Shown piece by piece: positions 17,184 to 24,875 of a stretch of DNA of 64,000 nucleotides. The position numbers and the translations under genes were made by a program. The notes under the pieces were generated by a model, which was given only the letters and a program-made list of their open reading frames with translations, was not told the origin of the DNA and did not search any database. This stretch comes from JAJZXY01 sp046706185 (GTDB lineage: Archaea; Thermoplasmatota; Thermoplasmata; Sysuiplasmatales; Sysuiplasmataceae): NCBI GenBank assembly GCA_046706185.1, contig JBJKPR010000053.1, forward strand, positions 15,098-79,097, given 5' to 3'. Within the stretch, counting starts at the first letter, position 1; each line of letters starts with the position of its first letter.

Positions 17184-18296
17184 GGCTGACACCTCAACAG
17201 AGAAGATAGGTGGCAGGCCGTCATTTATGCATGACCATGTTTCGCCCCTGTTCCTGCTGTGGTACAGCTGCCCTGTCGTTGTTCCAAAGTAGACGCCGCC
17301 AGGATCTTCCCTGTCCGTCTTCAATCCCTCCCTGAGCACGTCGTAGTAGGACACCTTCGGTATGCCCCTGTTCAGGTTGAACCATTCCTTGCCGTCGTTG
17401 TCTGATGCCCATATGCTGAAGCGCCCGTCCTTCGGAATTCGCGAGAAGTCACCCTCGAGGGGCGCGACATATATCCTTTCCTTCGCGGCAGAATCGATTG
17501 CAATCGGGAAACCGAACCTTGACGGCAGGTTGTTTGTTATGTTCGTCCAGCTCTTCCCGTTGTCCCTGCTCCTGAATACGCCGCAGTGGTTCTGCTGAAA
17601 AAGGAGGTTTGACCTGCTCCCGCTCCTGACGATCTTGTGTACGCACTGCCCGAACTCCGGATATTTGACTGCATCGGGGAAGAAGTCAGCCAGGACATTC
17701 TTGTTCTGGAACTCCCAACTGCCCCCGTCGTCGGACGTGAACAGTGTTCCCACCGCCGATATTCCTGCATGAAGGCGCTTCGTGTCCCTCCTGTCTGTGA
17801 GTATCGTATGCAGGCACATCCCTCCGCCTCCAGGCTGCCATTCATTCCTTGTTCTGTGATTGAGCATCGAACCGTCGACCTTCCAGCTCAGACCTCCATC
17901 ATCGCTCCGGAAAAGACAGGCCGGCTCCGCCCCGAGATAAACCCTGGAGGGCTGATCTTCGGTGCCCGGCTCGATGTGCCATATCCTTGCAACCGAGAGA
18001 CCGGAGCCCTCCGGGAACATGGGCGGGCTCCCGCTGTACTCCCAGCTTCTGCCCATGTCTCTGCTCAATGCGACACTCGGTCCCCACTGGTCGCTGTTGA
18101 CCGAAGCCAGCAGCGTGCCGTTCCTGCGGTCATATGTGAAATGATAGACCTGCTTGCCGCGGAAGTAGGGGCCGTACCCCCTCCACGTCCTTCTTCCATC
18201 TCTGGAGCGGAACAGAAAGGCGCCTTTCTTCGACCCAACCATCAGTAGAATTTCCCCGCCTGAAGCGCGGTCAGACCTGTACTTGGGCACTGTCAA
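17178..18296 (-). CDS. BNR/Asp-box beta-propeller protein (sialidase-like fold)
   Basis: A 372-residue protein with at least five Asp-box repeats (S-x-D-x-G-x-x-W): RSRDGRRTW, LSRDMGRSW, RSDDGGLSW, TSDDGGSW, RSRDNGKSW and ASDNDGKEW. This gives a six- or seven-bladed propeller of the sialidase/Vps10 fold. No signal peptide is visible, so it is probably cytoplasmic, which argues against a secreted sialidase. It starts with TTG overlapping the TGA of the MoaD-like gene (TTGA), with GGTGG just upstream, so the two are translationally coupled. I recall the same pairing of a MoaD/ThiS protein with a BNR protein from bacteria, but do not know a described function. Confidence 0.82.
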   Translation of the reverse strand: MTVPKYRSDRASGGEILLMVGSKKGAFLFRSRDGRRTWRGYGPYFRGKQVYHFTYDRRNGTLLASVNSDQWGPSVALSRDMGRSWEYSGSPPMFPEGSGLSVARIWHIEPGTEDQPSRVYLGAEPACLFRSDDGGLSWKVDGSMLNHRTRNEWQPGGGGMCLHTILTDRRDTKRLHAGISAVGTLFTSDDGGSWEFQNKNVLADFFPDAVKYPEFGQCVHKIVRSGSRSNLLFQQNHCGVFRSRDNGKSWTNITNNLPSRFGFPIAIDSAAKERIYVAPLEGDFSRIPKDGRFSIWASDNDGKEWFNLNRGIPKVSYYDVLREGLKTDREDPGGVYFGTTTGQLYHSRNRGETWSCINDGLPPIFSVEVSAA

Positions 18297-18646
18297 CCAC
18301 CTGCAACGGACGGCAGTATGACCACTTCCTTCACTCCTGAAAGACTGGTATGTACCCCGTTCAATTCCCTTATATCCATGCTATCTGCGAATATGTTCAC
18401 ATACCTGCGGACGTTCCCCTGGTCATCAAGAAGCCTGAAAGAGATGCCCGGAAACTGGCTGTCCAGCATCCCGATCAGCGCCCTGACGCTGTCTACACCA
18501 TCCATCTCAATCTCGTTCCTCCCGGCCGTGTATTCCCTGAGATGGGCTGATATGACGACCCGTATCCTGCCCTTTTCTCCTGGCCCCGCCTGGTTAGTGC
18601 CGGATCCGCCTTCCAAGCCGCCTCCGGACGTGGCATGCGATGACAT
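18293..18646 (-). CDS. MoaD/ThiS ubiquitin-like protein
   Basis: A 117-residue beta-grasp protein ending in Gly-Gly (PSVAGG), the tail that E1-like enzymes adenylate in MoaD, ThiS and archaeal SAMP modifiers. The fold spans about residues 27-117, with RIRVVISAHLREY as the first strand. The first 25 residues are an unusual Ser/Gly-rich extension. A strong TATA region (TATATTTATTATA on this strand, 18678-18690) lies about 35-40 bp upstream of the ATG. No MoaE, ThiF or E1 gene is near, so it could be a sulfur carrier for cofactor synthesis or a protein modifier; its coupling to a BNR propeller suggests a dedicated role. Confidence 0.85.
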   Translation of the reverse strand: MSSHATSGGGLEGGSGTNQAGPGEKGRIRVVISAHLREYTAGRNEIEMDGVDSVRALIGMLDSQFPGISFRLLDDQGNVRRYVNIFADSMDIRELNGVHTSLSGVKEVVILPSVAGG

Positions 18647-18677
18647 AACTTGAACTCTGCGAGGAATGTGCGGCCGG

Positions 18678-18749
18678 TATAATAAATATACTTGGCCGCC
18701 TCAGCCTTGGCGTCAGCGCATCAGCAGTGTATAGAATAAGTTTAATATA
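18678..18749. promoter_or_regulatory. divergent promoters between MoaD-like and winged-helix genes
   Basis: Two AT-rich TATA-like elements: 18678-18690 (tataataaatata) for the minus-strand MoaD-like gene and 18741-18749 (tttaatata) for the plus-strand operon, the second about 34 bp before GTG 18779. The 60 bp between them could hold sites for the winged-helix regulator encoded next. Confidence 0.45.
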
Positions 18750-18778
18750 TCAGACTTTCTTTACATATCTGATGAGCT

Positions 18779-19090
18779 GTGGCTGAGATACGCAGCACGA
18801 AGGAGCTACTGAAACTGATGAAGGTGATGGCCAACCCCGTGAGGGTCAGGATCATCGCATCTCTCGAAAGGGAGCCAAAACACATTTACGGCCTGGCGAA
18901 GGAGCTTGGCCTCTCGTATCCTCTCGTGCATCTCTACCTCGAATCGCTCGAAAATGCCGGGCTTGTCTCGGGCAGCATGTCTTCGGGCCCCGCGGATGAG
19001 AGGGAGAGAAAGACGTACCATGTCGTTCCGTTCGAACTGAAGATTACGCCGGCTCTGATTAAATCGTTGGAGGAGAGAGTGAATGAGTAG
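18779..19090 (+). CDS. winged-helix transcription regulator (ArsR/HTH-20 like)
   Basis: A 103-residue winged-helix DNA-binding protein. The start region LLKLMKVMANPVRVRIIASL and the recognition helix stretch LAKELGLSYPLVHLYLESLENAGLV are characteristic, followed by a short wing and a KTYHVVPFEL strand. It has no metal-ligand cysteines of the classical ArsR type. GTG at 18779 is the start. It opens a six-gene operon and overlaps the next gene by 8 bases, so it most likely controls that operon. Confidence 0.85.
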   Translation: MAEIRSTKELLKLMKVMANPVRVRIIASLEREPKHIYGLAKELGLSYPLVHLYLESLENAGLVSGSMSSGPADERERKTYHVVPFELKITPALIKSLEERVNE

Positions 19091-19412
19091 GAAAACACAG
19101 CTTCTGATGCTTGTGCCGTCAGCACTGATTGGCCTTGGTCTCCCCGTCGCTGTTCTGTTTGCAATAGTGAGCGGTATGGATGCGCTTCTGGGAACGATTG
19201 TGATCGTCATCTCCCTGCTTGTGGCGGGCGCGCTTGGAGTTGTGGGCCTGGGAGTGACTACTGCCCTGCCCGGCACTGGCGGAGGAGAAGATGAAACAGC
19301 AAGGACGCTGCGAGCCTCACAGAGGGCGATGATAGAGGAAATGGATGAACTGGTGGACCTTCTTTCGCAGATAAGGGATACGCTCAGGAGTACGGGGGAT
19401 GATGGCAATTGA
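19083..19412 (+). CDS. small two-TM membrane protein with cytoplasmic coiled coil
   Basis: A 109-residue protein. Hydrophobic helices lie at about residues 7-28 and 35-58, then a Gly/Pro break (LPGTGGGEDE) and an amphipathic helix of about 40 residues (SQRAMIEEMDELVDLLSQIRD). It is not recognised as a named family. The ATG overlaps the winged-helix gene and its TGA overlaps the TTG of the next small gene. The layout suggests a membrane anchor whose coiled coil may bind the 42-residue helical protein encoded next. Confidence 0.75.
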   Translation: MSRKTQLLMLVPSALIGLGLPVAVLFAIVSGMDALLGTIVIVISLLVAGALGVVGLGVTTALPGTGGGEDETARTLRASQRAMIEEMDELVDLLSQIRDTLRSTGDDGN

Positions 19413-19537
19413 GGGCGAAATATTACAGCCTTTCCGACGCGGAGGCGACTGAACTGGCGAGAAAGAGGATCGGGCAGATAAAGGAGCTGCTGATAGAAAT
19501 AAACAGGTTGCTGAGAGAAGCTGGAGGGCGTGACTAG
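19409..19537 (+). CDS. 42-residue helical small protein
   Basis: A short TTG-started frame fills the gap between the two-TM gene and the bactofilin-like gene exactly: its TTG overlaps the upstream TGA by two bases and its TAG abuts the downstream ATG at 19538. The product is one amphipathic basic helix (ATELARKRIGQIKELLIE and NRLLREAG). The tight fit in both directions is the main evidence that it is translated. It may pair with the coiled coil of the preceding membrane protein. The family is not recognised. Confidence 0.65.
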   Translation: MRAKYYSLSDAEATELARKRIGQIKELLIEINRLLREAGGRD

Positions 19538-20290
19538 ATGACGGAGGGAAACAGGTTTGACAAATACTACGCCGGAGACAGTGCAGGAGCGGCTGACGGA
19601 AACAGCCCGACGGAGCGGTTCAGTCTGGAGGAGCACTTCGAATCGGAGCAGATGACGCTCTCAGGCAGTGCAACTGCACAGTCCGCAAGGGCCAGGCATA
19701 TAAGAATCTCAGGCTCGGCCCACATAGCAGACGAAGTGGTAGCAGAAACGCTGCACTGTTCAGGCTCGATACACGCGGGAGGAAACATTTCAGCTTCAAC
19801 CGTTGATATTTCAGGTTCACTAGAATCGGGAGGAAGCATAAGAAGCCGCAGCTTCGCCCTTTCCGGCAGCTGCAGGAGTGCCAGGCTCATACGGGCTGAG
19901 GATTTCATCTCCTCCTCCGGAAGCATCGCAGCCGTAGAACTTCAGGCAGGTAACAGGATAACCGTTTCCGGCTCAGTCAGAGCAGAAAGGCTAAGGGCGG
20001 ACAGAGTGGAGATAATGGGAGGAGGAAGGGCAGGCGGAATATCTTGCACGGATGCTGAGATAAACAGCAGGGGCAAAGGCAGGAGGCTCTTCAGCCTCTT
20101 CAGAAAGGCAGACCTGCGCATAGAGAGCATCGAGGCAGGGGGCAGGGTAGACATAGACGAGTGCAGCGTCGGTGAGATAACTGCATCGTCCGTCCATGTC
20201 GGGAAGAGCTGCGCTGTTGGAAAGATCAGGTACAGGGACAACTGCAGCGTCGAGACCGGAGCCGAGGTCGGAGAGACGATCAAACTGTGA
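19538..20290 (+). CDS. bactofilin-like / polymer-forming right-handed beta-helix protein
   Basis: A 250-residue protein. After a polar N-tail of about 38 residues comes a run of short repeats of about 17-20 residues centred on SGS (MTLSGSA, IRISGSA, LHCSGSI, VDISGSL, FALSGSC, ISSSGSI, ITVSGSV), which is the pattern of a beta-solenoid like bactofilins or the YvlB/DUF4097-type folds. A basic interruption (GKGRRLFSLFRKADL) precedes a final repeat block. Bactofilins polymerise under the membrane in bacteria. Here it sits between a membrane protein and an ABC-2 exporter in one operon, so an envelope-linked scaffold is plausible. Confidence 0.7.
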   Translation: MTEGNRFDKYYAGDSAGAADGNSPTERFSLEEHFESEQMTLSGSATAQSARARHIRISGSAHIADEVVAETLHCSGSIHAGGNISASTVDISGSLESGGSIRSRSFALSGSCRSARLIRAEDFISSSGSIAAVELQAGNRITVSGSVRAERLRADRVEIMGGGRAGGISCTDAEINSRGKGRRLFSLFRKADLRIESIEAGGRVDIDECSVGEITASSVHVGKSCAVGKIRYRDNCSVETGAEVGETIKL

Positions 20291-20293
20291 AGG

Positions 20294-21259
20294 GTGTGTC
20301 TTTTGGAAAGTGATTTCGCGGTAGAAGTGGAGAACCTGAGGTTCAGCTACGGGGGCGGGCGGTACGCCCTGGACGGCATAAGCTTCAAGATAAGGAAAGG
20401 CGAGATTTTCGGTTTCCTGGGCAGGAACGGGGCCGGCAAGACAACCACTATAAAGGTCCTCACGACCCTCGTCAGGCCCACAGAAGGAAGGGCGACCGTC
20501 CTTGGCATGGACGCCAGGCACGGAGGCAAATCACTGAGGAGCAGGATAGGCGTCGTTATGCAGGAAGAATCCTTTGACTTCACCACGGTCGAAAAGTCTC
20601 TGGACATATACGGCGTGATGTGGGGAAGGACAAGGAGGGAGAGGGAGAAGGACATCGGGGAGCTGATATCCTTCTTCGAGCTTGAGGATGTCAGGAAGAA
20701 GAGGATGTGGGACCTCTCAGGAGGGCAGAAGAGGAGAGTGCAGGTGGCAAGGGAGTTCATGCACGGGATGGACCTGCTTTTCCTTGACGAGCCTACCGTG
20801 GGCCTGGACACAATAGCGAGAAGGAAGATACTCGACATGGTAAGGGAAAAGGCGAAGGGAGGGCTGACTGTCTTCTTCACGACGCACAATCTCGAGGAGG
20901 CAGATTACCTGTGCAACAGGATAGCTATCATAGACAGGGGAAAGGTCCTTGCCAACGACACAGTCAGCGCCCTGAAGAGGAGCTACACAGGGCTGAAGAC
21001 AGTGGAGGCTGCTTTCAGCAACGATGGAGTCGAGGTCGAACGAATGCTTGCATCATTACCAGACGTGCGTGTCGAAAGACCTGCTGACAGCAGGGAACCT
21101 TTCAAGCTCATAGGGCCGGAGCCGGAGGAAACGGTTAGGCGCGTGATAGACCTGGTGTCAAGGAACGGCCTCCACCTGGAATGGCTGAATATTCACCCTG
21201 TTACACTTGAAGAGGTTTTCCTGAAGACTGTCGGGGCGGAAGAAATGACGGGTGACTGA
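20294..21259 (+). CDS. ABC-2 type exporter ATPase (DrrA-like)
   Basis: A 321-residue ATPase of the daunorubicin-resistance/ABC-2 class. Seen are Walker A GRNGAGKTT (about residues 45-53), Q-loop VVMQEESFDF, signature LSGGQKRRVQ, Walker B LLFLDEPTVGLD, switch H in TTHNLEEAD, and the C-terminal DrrA-type extension of about 90 residues. The GTG at 20294 is used; a TTG at 20303 with GGTG six bases upstream is an equally good start. The permease gene begins on the base after its stop, so the two form one exporter. The substrate is unknown. Confidence 0.92.
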   Translation: MCLLESDFAVEVENLRFSYGGGRYALDGISFKIRKGEIFGFLGRNGAGKTTTIKVLTTLVRPTEGRATVLGMDARHGGKSLRSRIGVVMQEESFDFTTVEKSLDIYGVMWGRTRREREKDIGELISFFELEDVRKKRMWDLSGGQKRRVQVAREFMHGMDLLFLDEPTVGLDTIARRKILDMVREKAKGGLTVFFTTHNLEEADYLCNRIAIIDRGKVLANDTVSALKRSYTGLKTVEAAFSNDGVEVERMLASLPDVRVERPADSREPFKLIGPEPEETVRRVIDLVSRNGLHLEWLNIHPVTLEEVFLKTVGAEEMTGD

Positions 21260-22036
21260 ATGGACCTTGTGAATTCATACAGGCTGGCAAAAAGGAACAT
21301 ACTTGTGAACACGGACCCCGGAACAATGGTTTTCCTTCTCATGATGCCCACACTCTACCTTGTGTTCATGGGATACATGTTCGGATCGCTCATCAGCGGC
21401 ATATCTGTCGGAGCGTCCAGGATAGACTACATGGATTTTCTCTCCCCGGGCATTATCTCGTTCCAGACGCTGACCGCAGGCGCGGTCGCAGGCGGAATGC
21501 TCTGGTCAGACAGGAGGTACGGAATGTTTGAGCAGATTCTCTCCGGCCCCTATACGAGGGCCGAGTACCTGTTGGGCATTATGCTCACCACGATAGCGCT
21601 CGCAATCTTCGGCGCCTTCATAATGCTGATCATCTCGTTCTTTCTCACGGGCGGGATCGGATTTGGAGCTGCCGGGCTGGCTGTGATAGTGCTGAACCTT
21701 GTGATAGGGAGCCTCTTCTGGGGTGCTTTCCTGCTTGCGCTGGCAGCAGTATCGAAGTCGAACCAGATGTACAACAGCATACAGGTGATCATACTCTTCT
21801 TCGCAGGCTTCGCGAGCACCGTGTTCTATCCGATCTCCCCGTCGGCGCCGCAGGCCCTTCGATACACAGTTTCGCTCAACCCGCTGACATACATAGCTGA
21901 TGCGGTCAGGGACGGCTACGTCTCGCTCTTCGGGCCGTCGCTCCTGGAGGACGAAATAATACTTGTAGTTGCAACTGTCTTGATGTTCGTGATCGCGCTC
22001 CTTTCATACAGGACAATCAGGATCGGGGTCAAATGA
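21260..22036 (+). CDS. ABC-2 type exporter permease
   Basis: A 258-residue membrane protein with six hydrophobic segments and the ABC-2 layout. The C-terminal part contains FYPISPSAPQALRYTVSLNP, resembling the conserved ABC-2 signature before the last helix. It partners the ATPase encoded immediately upstream. Its stop overlaps the ATG of dtdA by four bases (ATGA), so dtdA may ride on the same transcript although its function is unrelated. Lipids, peptides or drugs are all possible substrates. Confidence 0.9.
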   Translation: MDLVNSYRLAKRNILVNTDPGTMVFLLMMPTLYLVFMGYMFGSLISGISVGASRIDYMDFLSPGIISFQTLTAGAVAGGMLWSDRRYGMFEQILSGPYTRAEYLLGIMLTTIALAIFGAFIMLIISFFLTGGIGFGAAGLAVIVLNLVIGSLFWGAFLLALAAVSKSNQMYNSIQVIILFFAGFASTVFYPISPSAPQALRYTVSLNPLTYIADAVRDGYVSLFGPSLLEDEIILVVATVLMFVIALLSYRTIRIGVK

Positions 22037-22878
22037 AAGAGCCGTCCCGTCGGATGAATACCGTTTTCGTTCTGTGCACCCTGGACCCCGCAAGCAGGAA
22101 CATAGGAGGAAGCCTGCAGAGGAAGGGAGGGTTCGCACCCGAGGCCTCCGAGGGGGGCAAGGTGCTCTACAGGAGCGACGGCTCATACATGATTGCAATA
22201 GACTCAATACACATACACAGGGAGGACCTTGACAGGGAGATCGAAGAGGACTTCGGCATTAAGCCTGGCAGGCTGATCTTCATGTCAACGCACAGGTCGG
22301 AGTCAAACACTCCAGCGATCACGTTCCACCCCATAGGCAATTACGGCGAGGCGAAGCTAGGAGGCGAAAATGGCGTCCTTGTCCCCTCCTGCCCTGAGCT
22401 GATGACAGGCGCAGTGCTCGCGATGGATGCGGTCGAACACCAGGGGTACCAGGTCACATTTGAGGCAACGCACCACGGACCCCGACTTTCAACGCCCGCG
22501 ATGTTCGCTGAAATAGGGAGCGATGAGAACGCGTGGAATGACGGTCGGGCAGGCGAGGCAGTCGCGGAGGCACTTCTCGCTATGAAAGAACAGGAGGGTA
22601 CGAATGCAGTGGGGATAGGAGGGGGGCACTACTGCTCAAGGTTCAAGGAAATTGCGCAGAAGAGGAAGGTGAACTTCGGCCATTTCATATCGAACCACAA
22701 CCTTCACAGCATTGACGAATCGGCTGCCGCGCAGCTTGTGGAGAAAAGCCCGAGGACAAGATACTTCGCTGTACACGAGGACAGGAAACACGCGGAGGAG
22801 ATAGAAAGGGTATCCTCGCTGCTGGAGAGGGCAGGACTGAAGAGGCTGGACCGCTCTGAAATTGAAGTCAGGAGATGA
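22033..22878 (+). CDS. dtdA: D-aminoacyl-tRNA deacylase, archaeal type (DtdA)
   Basis: A 281-residue zinc-dependent enzyme that removes D-amino acids wrongly attached to tRNA. Family blocks seen: TLDPASRNIG near the start, MSTHRSESNTPAITFHPIGN (about residues 94-113), FEATHHGPRLSTPAMFAEIG and GIGGGHYCSRF. The ATG at 22033 overlaps the permease stop; ATG 22054 would start closer to where family proteins normally begin. It converges with the UMP kinase gene with an 11-base overlap. Confidence 0.93.
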   Translation: MKEPSRRMNTVFVLCTLDPASRNIGGSLQRKGGFAPEASEGGKVLYRSDGSYMIAIDSIHIHREDLDREIEEDFGIKPGRLIFMSTHRSESNTPAITFHPIGNYGEAKLGGENGVLVPSCPELMTGAVLAMDAVEHQGYQVTFEATHHGPRLSTPAMFAEIGSDENAWNDGRAGEAVAEALLAMKEQEGTNAVGIGGGHYCSRFKEIAQKRKVNFGHFISNHNLHSIDESAAAQLVEKSPRTRYFAVHEDRKHAEEIERVSSLLERAGLKRLDRSEIEVRR

Positions 22879-23554
22879 GCGTTCCCTTGAACGGAAGGCC
22901 CTTTATGGCGTTCGCAAGTTGCTGTATGTCCCTGCCGTGAAGCACGGCTGTCGGGATCTTGCTCCTTCCTATCAGCTTTGCACCAAGAGGGTCGAAGACG
23001 AAGCTCGAACCGGCCTCCATCCTGGAGTAAAGCACCTTGTCGAGCAGCTCCTTGTATGACATCCTGTCAATCTTGGTTGCGTTCGGGTTGACCTTCGGGT
23101 CCTCAGTGTAGACGCCGTCTACAGACGTGGCATTGATCAGGCGTGCAGCCTTTATTCTCTCCGCCCCCATCGCAGCAACTGCATCCGTCGTGTGACCGGG
23201 ATGCGTCCCGCCCATGACAACAATAGGGTTGCTGTTCAGCGCGAGCCTGGCCTCGTCAAGGCTCTCTGCCGGCTTGTAGTAAGCCTTGTCGCCGAGTGCT
23301 GTGATAAGAAGCCGTGCGTTCAGCCTCGTGACTTCTATTCCCAGCTCGTCAAGGGATGATTCGTCGGCGCCGAGGGAACGCCCGATCGTTATGTAGTACC
23401 GGGCGATCTTCCCGCCCCCGCAAACAACCAGGAATTTATAGTTGGGAACTAATTCGAGAAGCGTAAGGGCGAGCTGCTTAATGAATGACATGTCGTCGTT
23501 GTCCGGTACCAGTATTGAGCCTCCGATAGAGATAGCTATTTTTTCCTGCGGCAT
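22868..23554 (-). CDS. pyrH: uridylate kinase (UMP kinase), archaeal type
   Basis: A 228-residue amino-acid-kinase-fold enzyme phosphorylating UMP to UDP in pyrimidine synthesis. Seen are the first strand with ISIGGSILVP, VVCGGGKIARYYI, VVMGGTHPGHTTDAVAA and INATSVDGVYTEDPK, which together are typical of archaeal PyrH. The ATG at 23554 is chosen since homology begins at once after it; a longer frame to 23626 would add 24 unrelated residues. It shares an AT-rich divergent promoter region (about 23600-23622) with the aRF1 gene. Confidence 0.95.
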   Translation of the reverse strand: MPQEKIAISIGGSILVPDNDDMSFIKQLALTLLELVPNYKFLVVCGGGKIARYYITIGRSLGADESSLDELGIEVTRLNARLLITALGDKAYYKPAESLDEARLALNSNPIVVMGGTHPGHTTDAVAAMGAERIKAARLINATSVDGVYTEDPKVNPNATKIDRMSYKELLDKVLYSRMEAGSSFVFDPLGAKLIGRSKIPTAVLHGRDIQQLANAIKGLPFKGTLIS

Positions 23555-23634
23555 TTGACAACCTGCTTTTGTACATTCGTTGGTGTTTTCATCAAAGGGA
23601 GAGATTATTTTAGTATTAAAAATCAATCAATGGG

Positions 23635-24873
23635 ATGACAATGGAAATAACTGAAAAACAGAGATACGATTTCAAGAGGGAGATGGAGAGAATATCCTCC
23701 TACCAGGGAAGGGGGACGGAGCTCATCTCCCTTTACGTTCCTGCAGGCAAGATGATATCAGATGTTGCAAACTACCTGAGGGAGGAACAGTCGCAGTCAT
23801 CCAACATAAAATCGTCGACGACGAGGAAGAATGTGCAGTCGGCTATCAGCTCGATACTGTCCAGGCTGAAATACTACAAGATGCTCGCTCCCGACCACGG
23901 AATTGTGTTCTTTGTCGGCACGATACCTAAGAACGGTGACCAGACAACAATGGTGCAGCATGTGATAGAACCGCCTGAACCGATAAGCACATTTCTCTAC
24001 AGGTGCGATTCCTCTTTCTACCTCGACCCGTTGCAGTCCATGCTCGAGGAGAAGGACATATACGGCCTGCTTGTGATTGACAGGAAAGAGGCAACGCTCG
24101 GCTTTCTCAAGGGAAAGTCGATACAGGTCGTAAAGAACATGCAGTCGCTTGTGCCGAGCAAGCACAGGATGGGAGGGCAGTCCTCGCTCCGTTTTGAAAG
24201 GCTCATTGAGATTGCCGCGAACGAATACTTCAAGGATGTTGGGGAGACATGCACGAACACATTCCTGGGAGTGCCGGGGCTCAGCGGAATACTGATCGGA
24301 GGTCCTGGCAGCACGAAGGATTTTTTCTACAAGGAGGGGTACCTCCATTACGAGCTTCAGAAGAAGGTCATAGACACGTTCGACACAGGATACACAGATG
24401 AGTACGGGCTAAGGGAGCTTGTGGAGAAGGCGAAGGACAAACTGAAGGACCTGGACATAATGAAGCAGAAAGCGCTGATGGACAGGTTCATGGCAGAGAT
24501 CCGGAAGCCGGATGACGGCCTCGCAACCTACGGCATTAAGGAGGTCAAGCAGGCGCTTGACATGGGCGCAGTGGCGCTGCTGCTTGTCAGTGAAGGGCTG
24601 AAGAAAATGGAGAGGGTTTTCACCTGCGGAAGCTGCGGCAACGTGCAGAAGGAGGTTCAGTCCGACGAGGAGGCTGTTGCGCCCTCGTGCACAAACTGCG
24701 GAGGGCAGACATCCCTGACATCTGAGACTGACCTTGTCGACGAGATGTTCGAAACAGCTGAAAGGATGGGCACCGAAATACAGCTCATTTCCGCTGCCTC
24801 CGAAGAGGGAAAGATGCTTCTGAATGCATTCGGCGGCCTTGCGGCAGTGCTGAGGTACAGGACGGGAATCTGA
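23635..24873 (+). CDS. prf1: peptide chain release factor aRF1
   Basis: A 412-residue class I release factor of the eRF1 family that reads all three stop codons. The stop-recognition motif NIKS is at about residues 57-60 (SSNIKSSTTRKNV) and the peptidyl-tRNA hydrolysis motif GGQ at about 179-181 (RMGGQSSLRF). A C-terminal zinc-ribbon-like insert has paired cysteines (CGSCGN and CTNCGG). Start ATG 23635; an ATG two codons later is possible. argS begins three bases after its stop. Confidence 0.97.
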   Translation: MTMEITEKQRYDFKREMERISSYQGRGTELISLYVPAGKMISDVANYLREEQSQSSNIKSSTTRKNVQSAISSILSRLKYYKMLAPDHGIVFFVGTIPKNGDQTTMVQHVIEPPEPISTFLYRCDSSFYLDPLQSMLEEKDIYGLLVIDRKEATLGFLKGKSIQVVKNMQSLVPSKHRMGGQSSLRFERLIEIAANEYFKDVGETCTNTFLGVPGLSGILIGGPGSTKDFFYKEGYLHYELQKKVIDTFDTGYTDEYGLRELVEKAKDKLKDLDIMKQKALMDRFMAEIRKPDDGLATYGIKEVKQALDMGAVALLLVSEGLKKMERVFTCGSCGNVQKEVQSDEEAVAPSCTNCGGQTSLTSETDLVDEMFETAERMGTEIQLISAASEEGKMLLNAFGGLAAVLRYRTGI

Positions 24874-24875
24874 GG

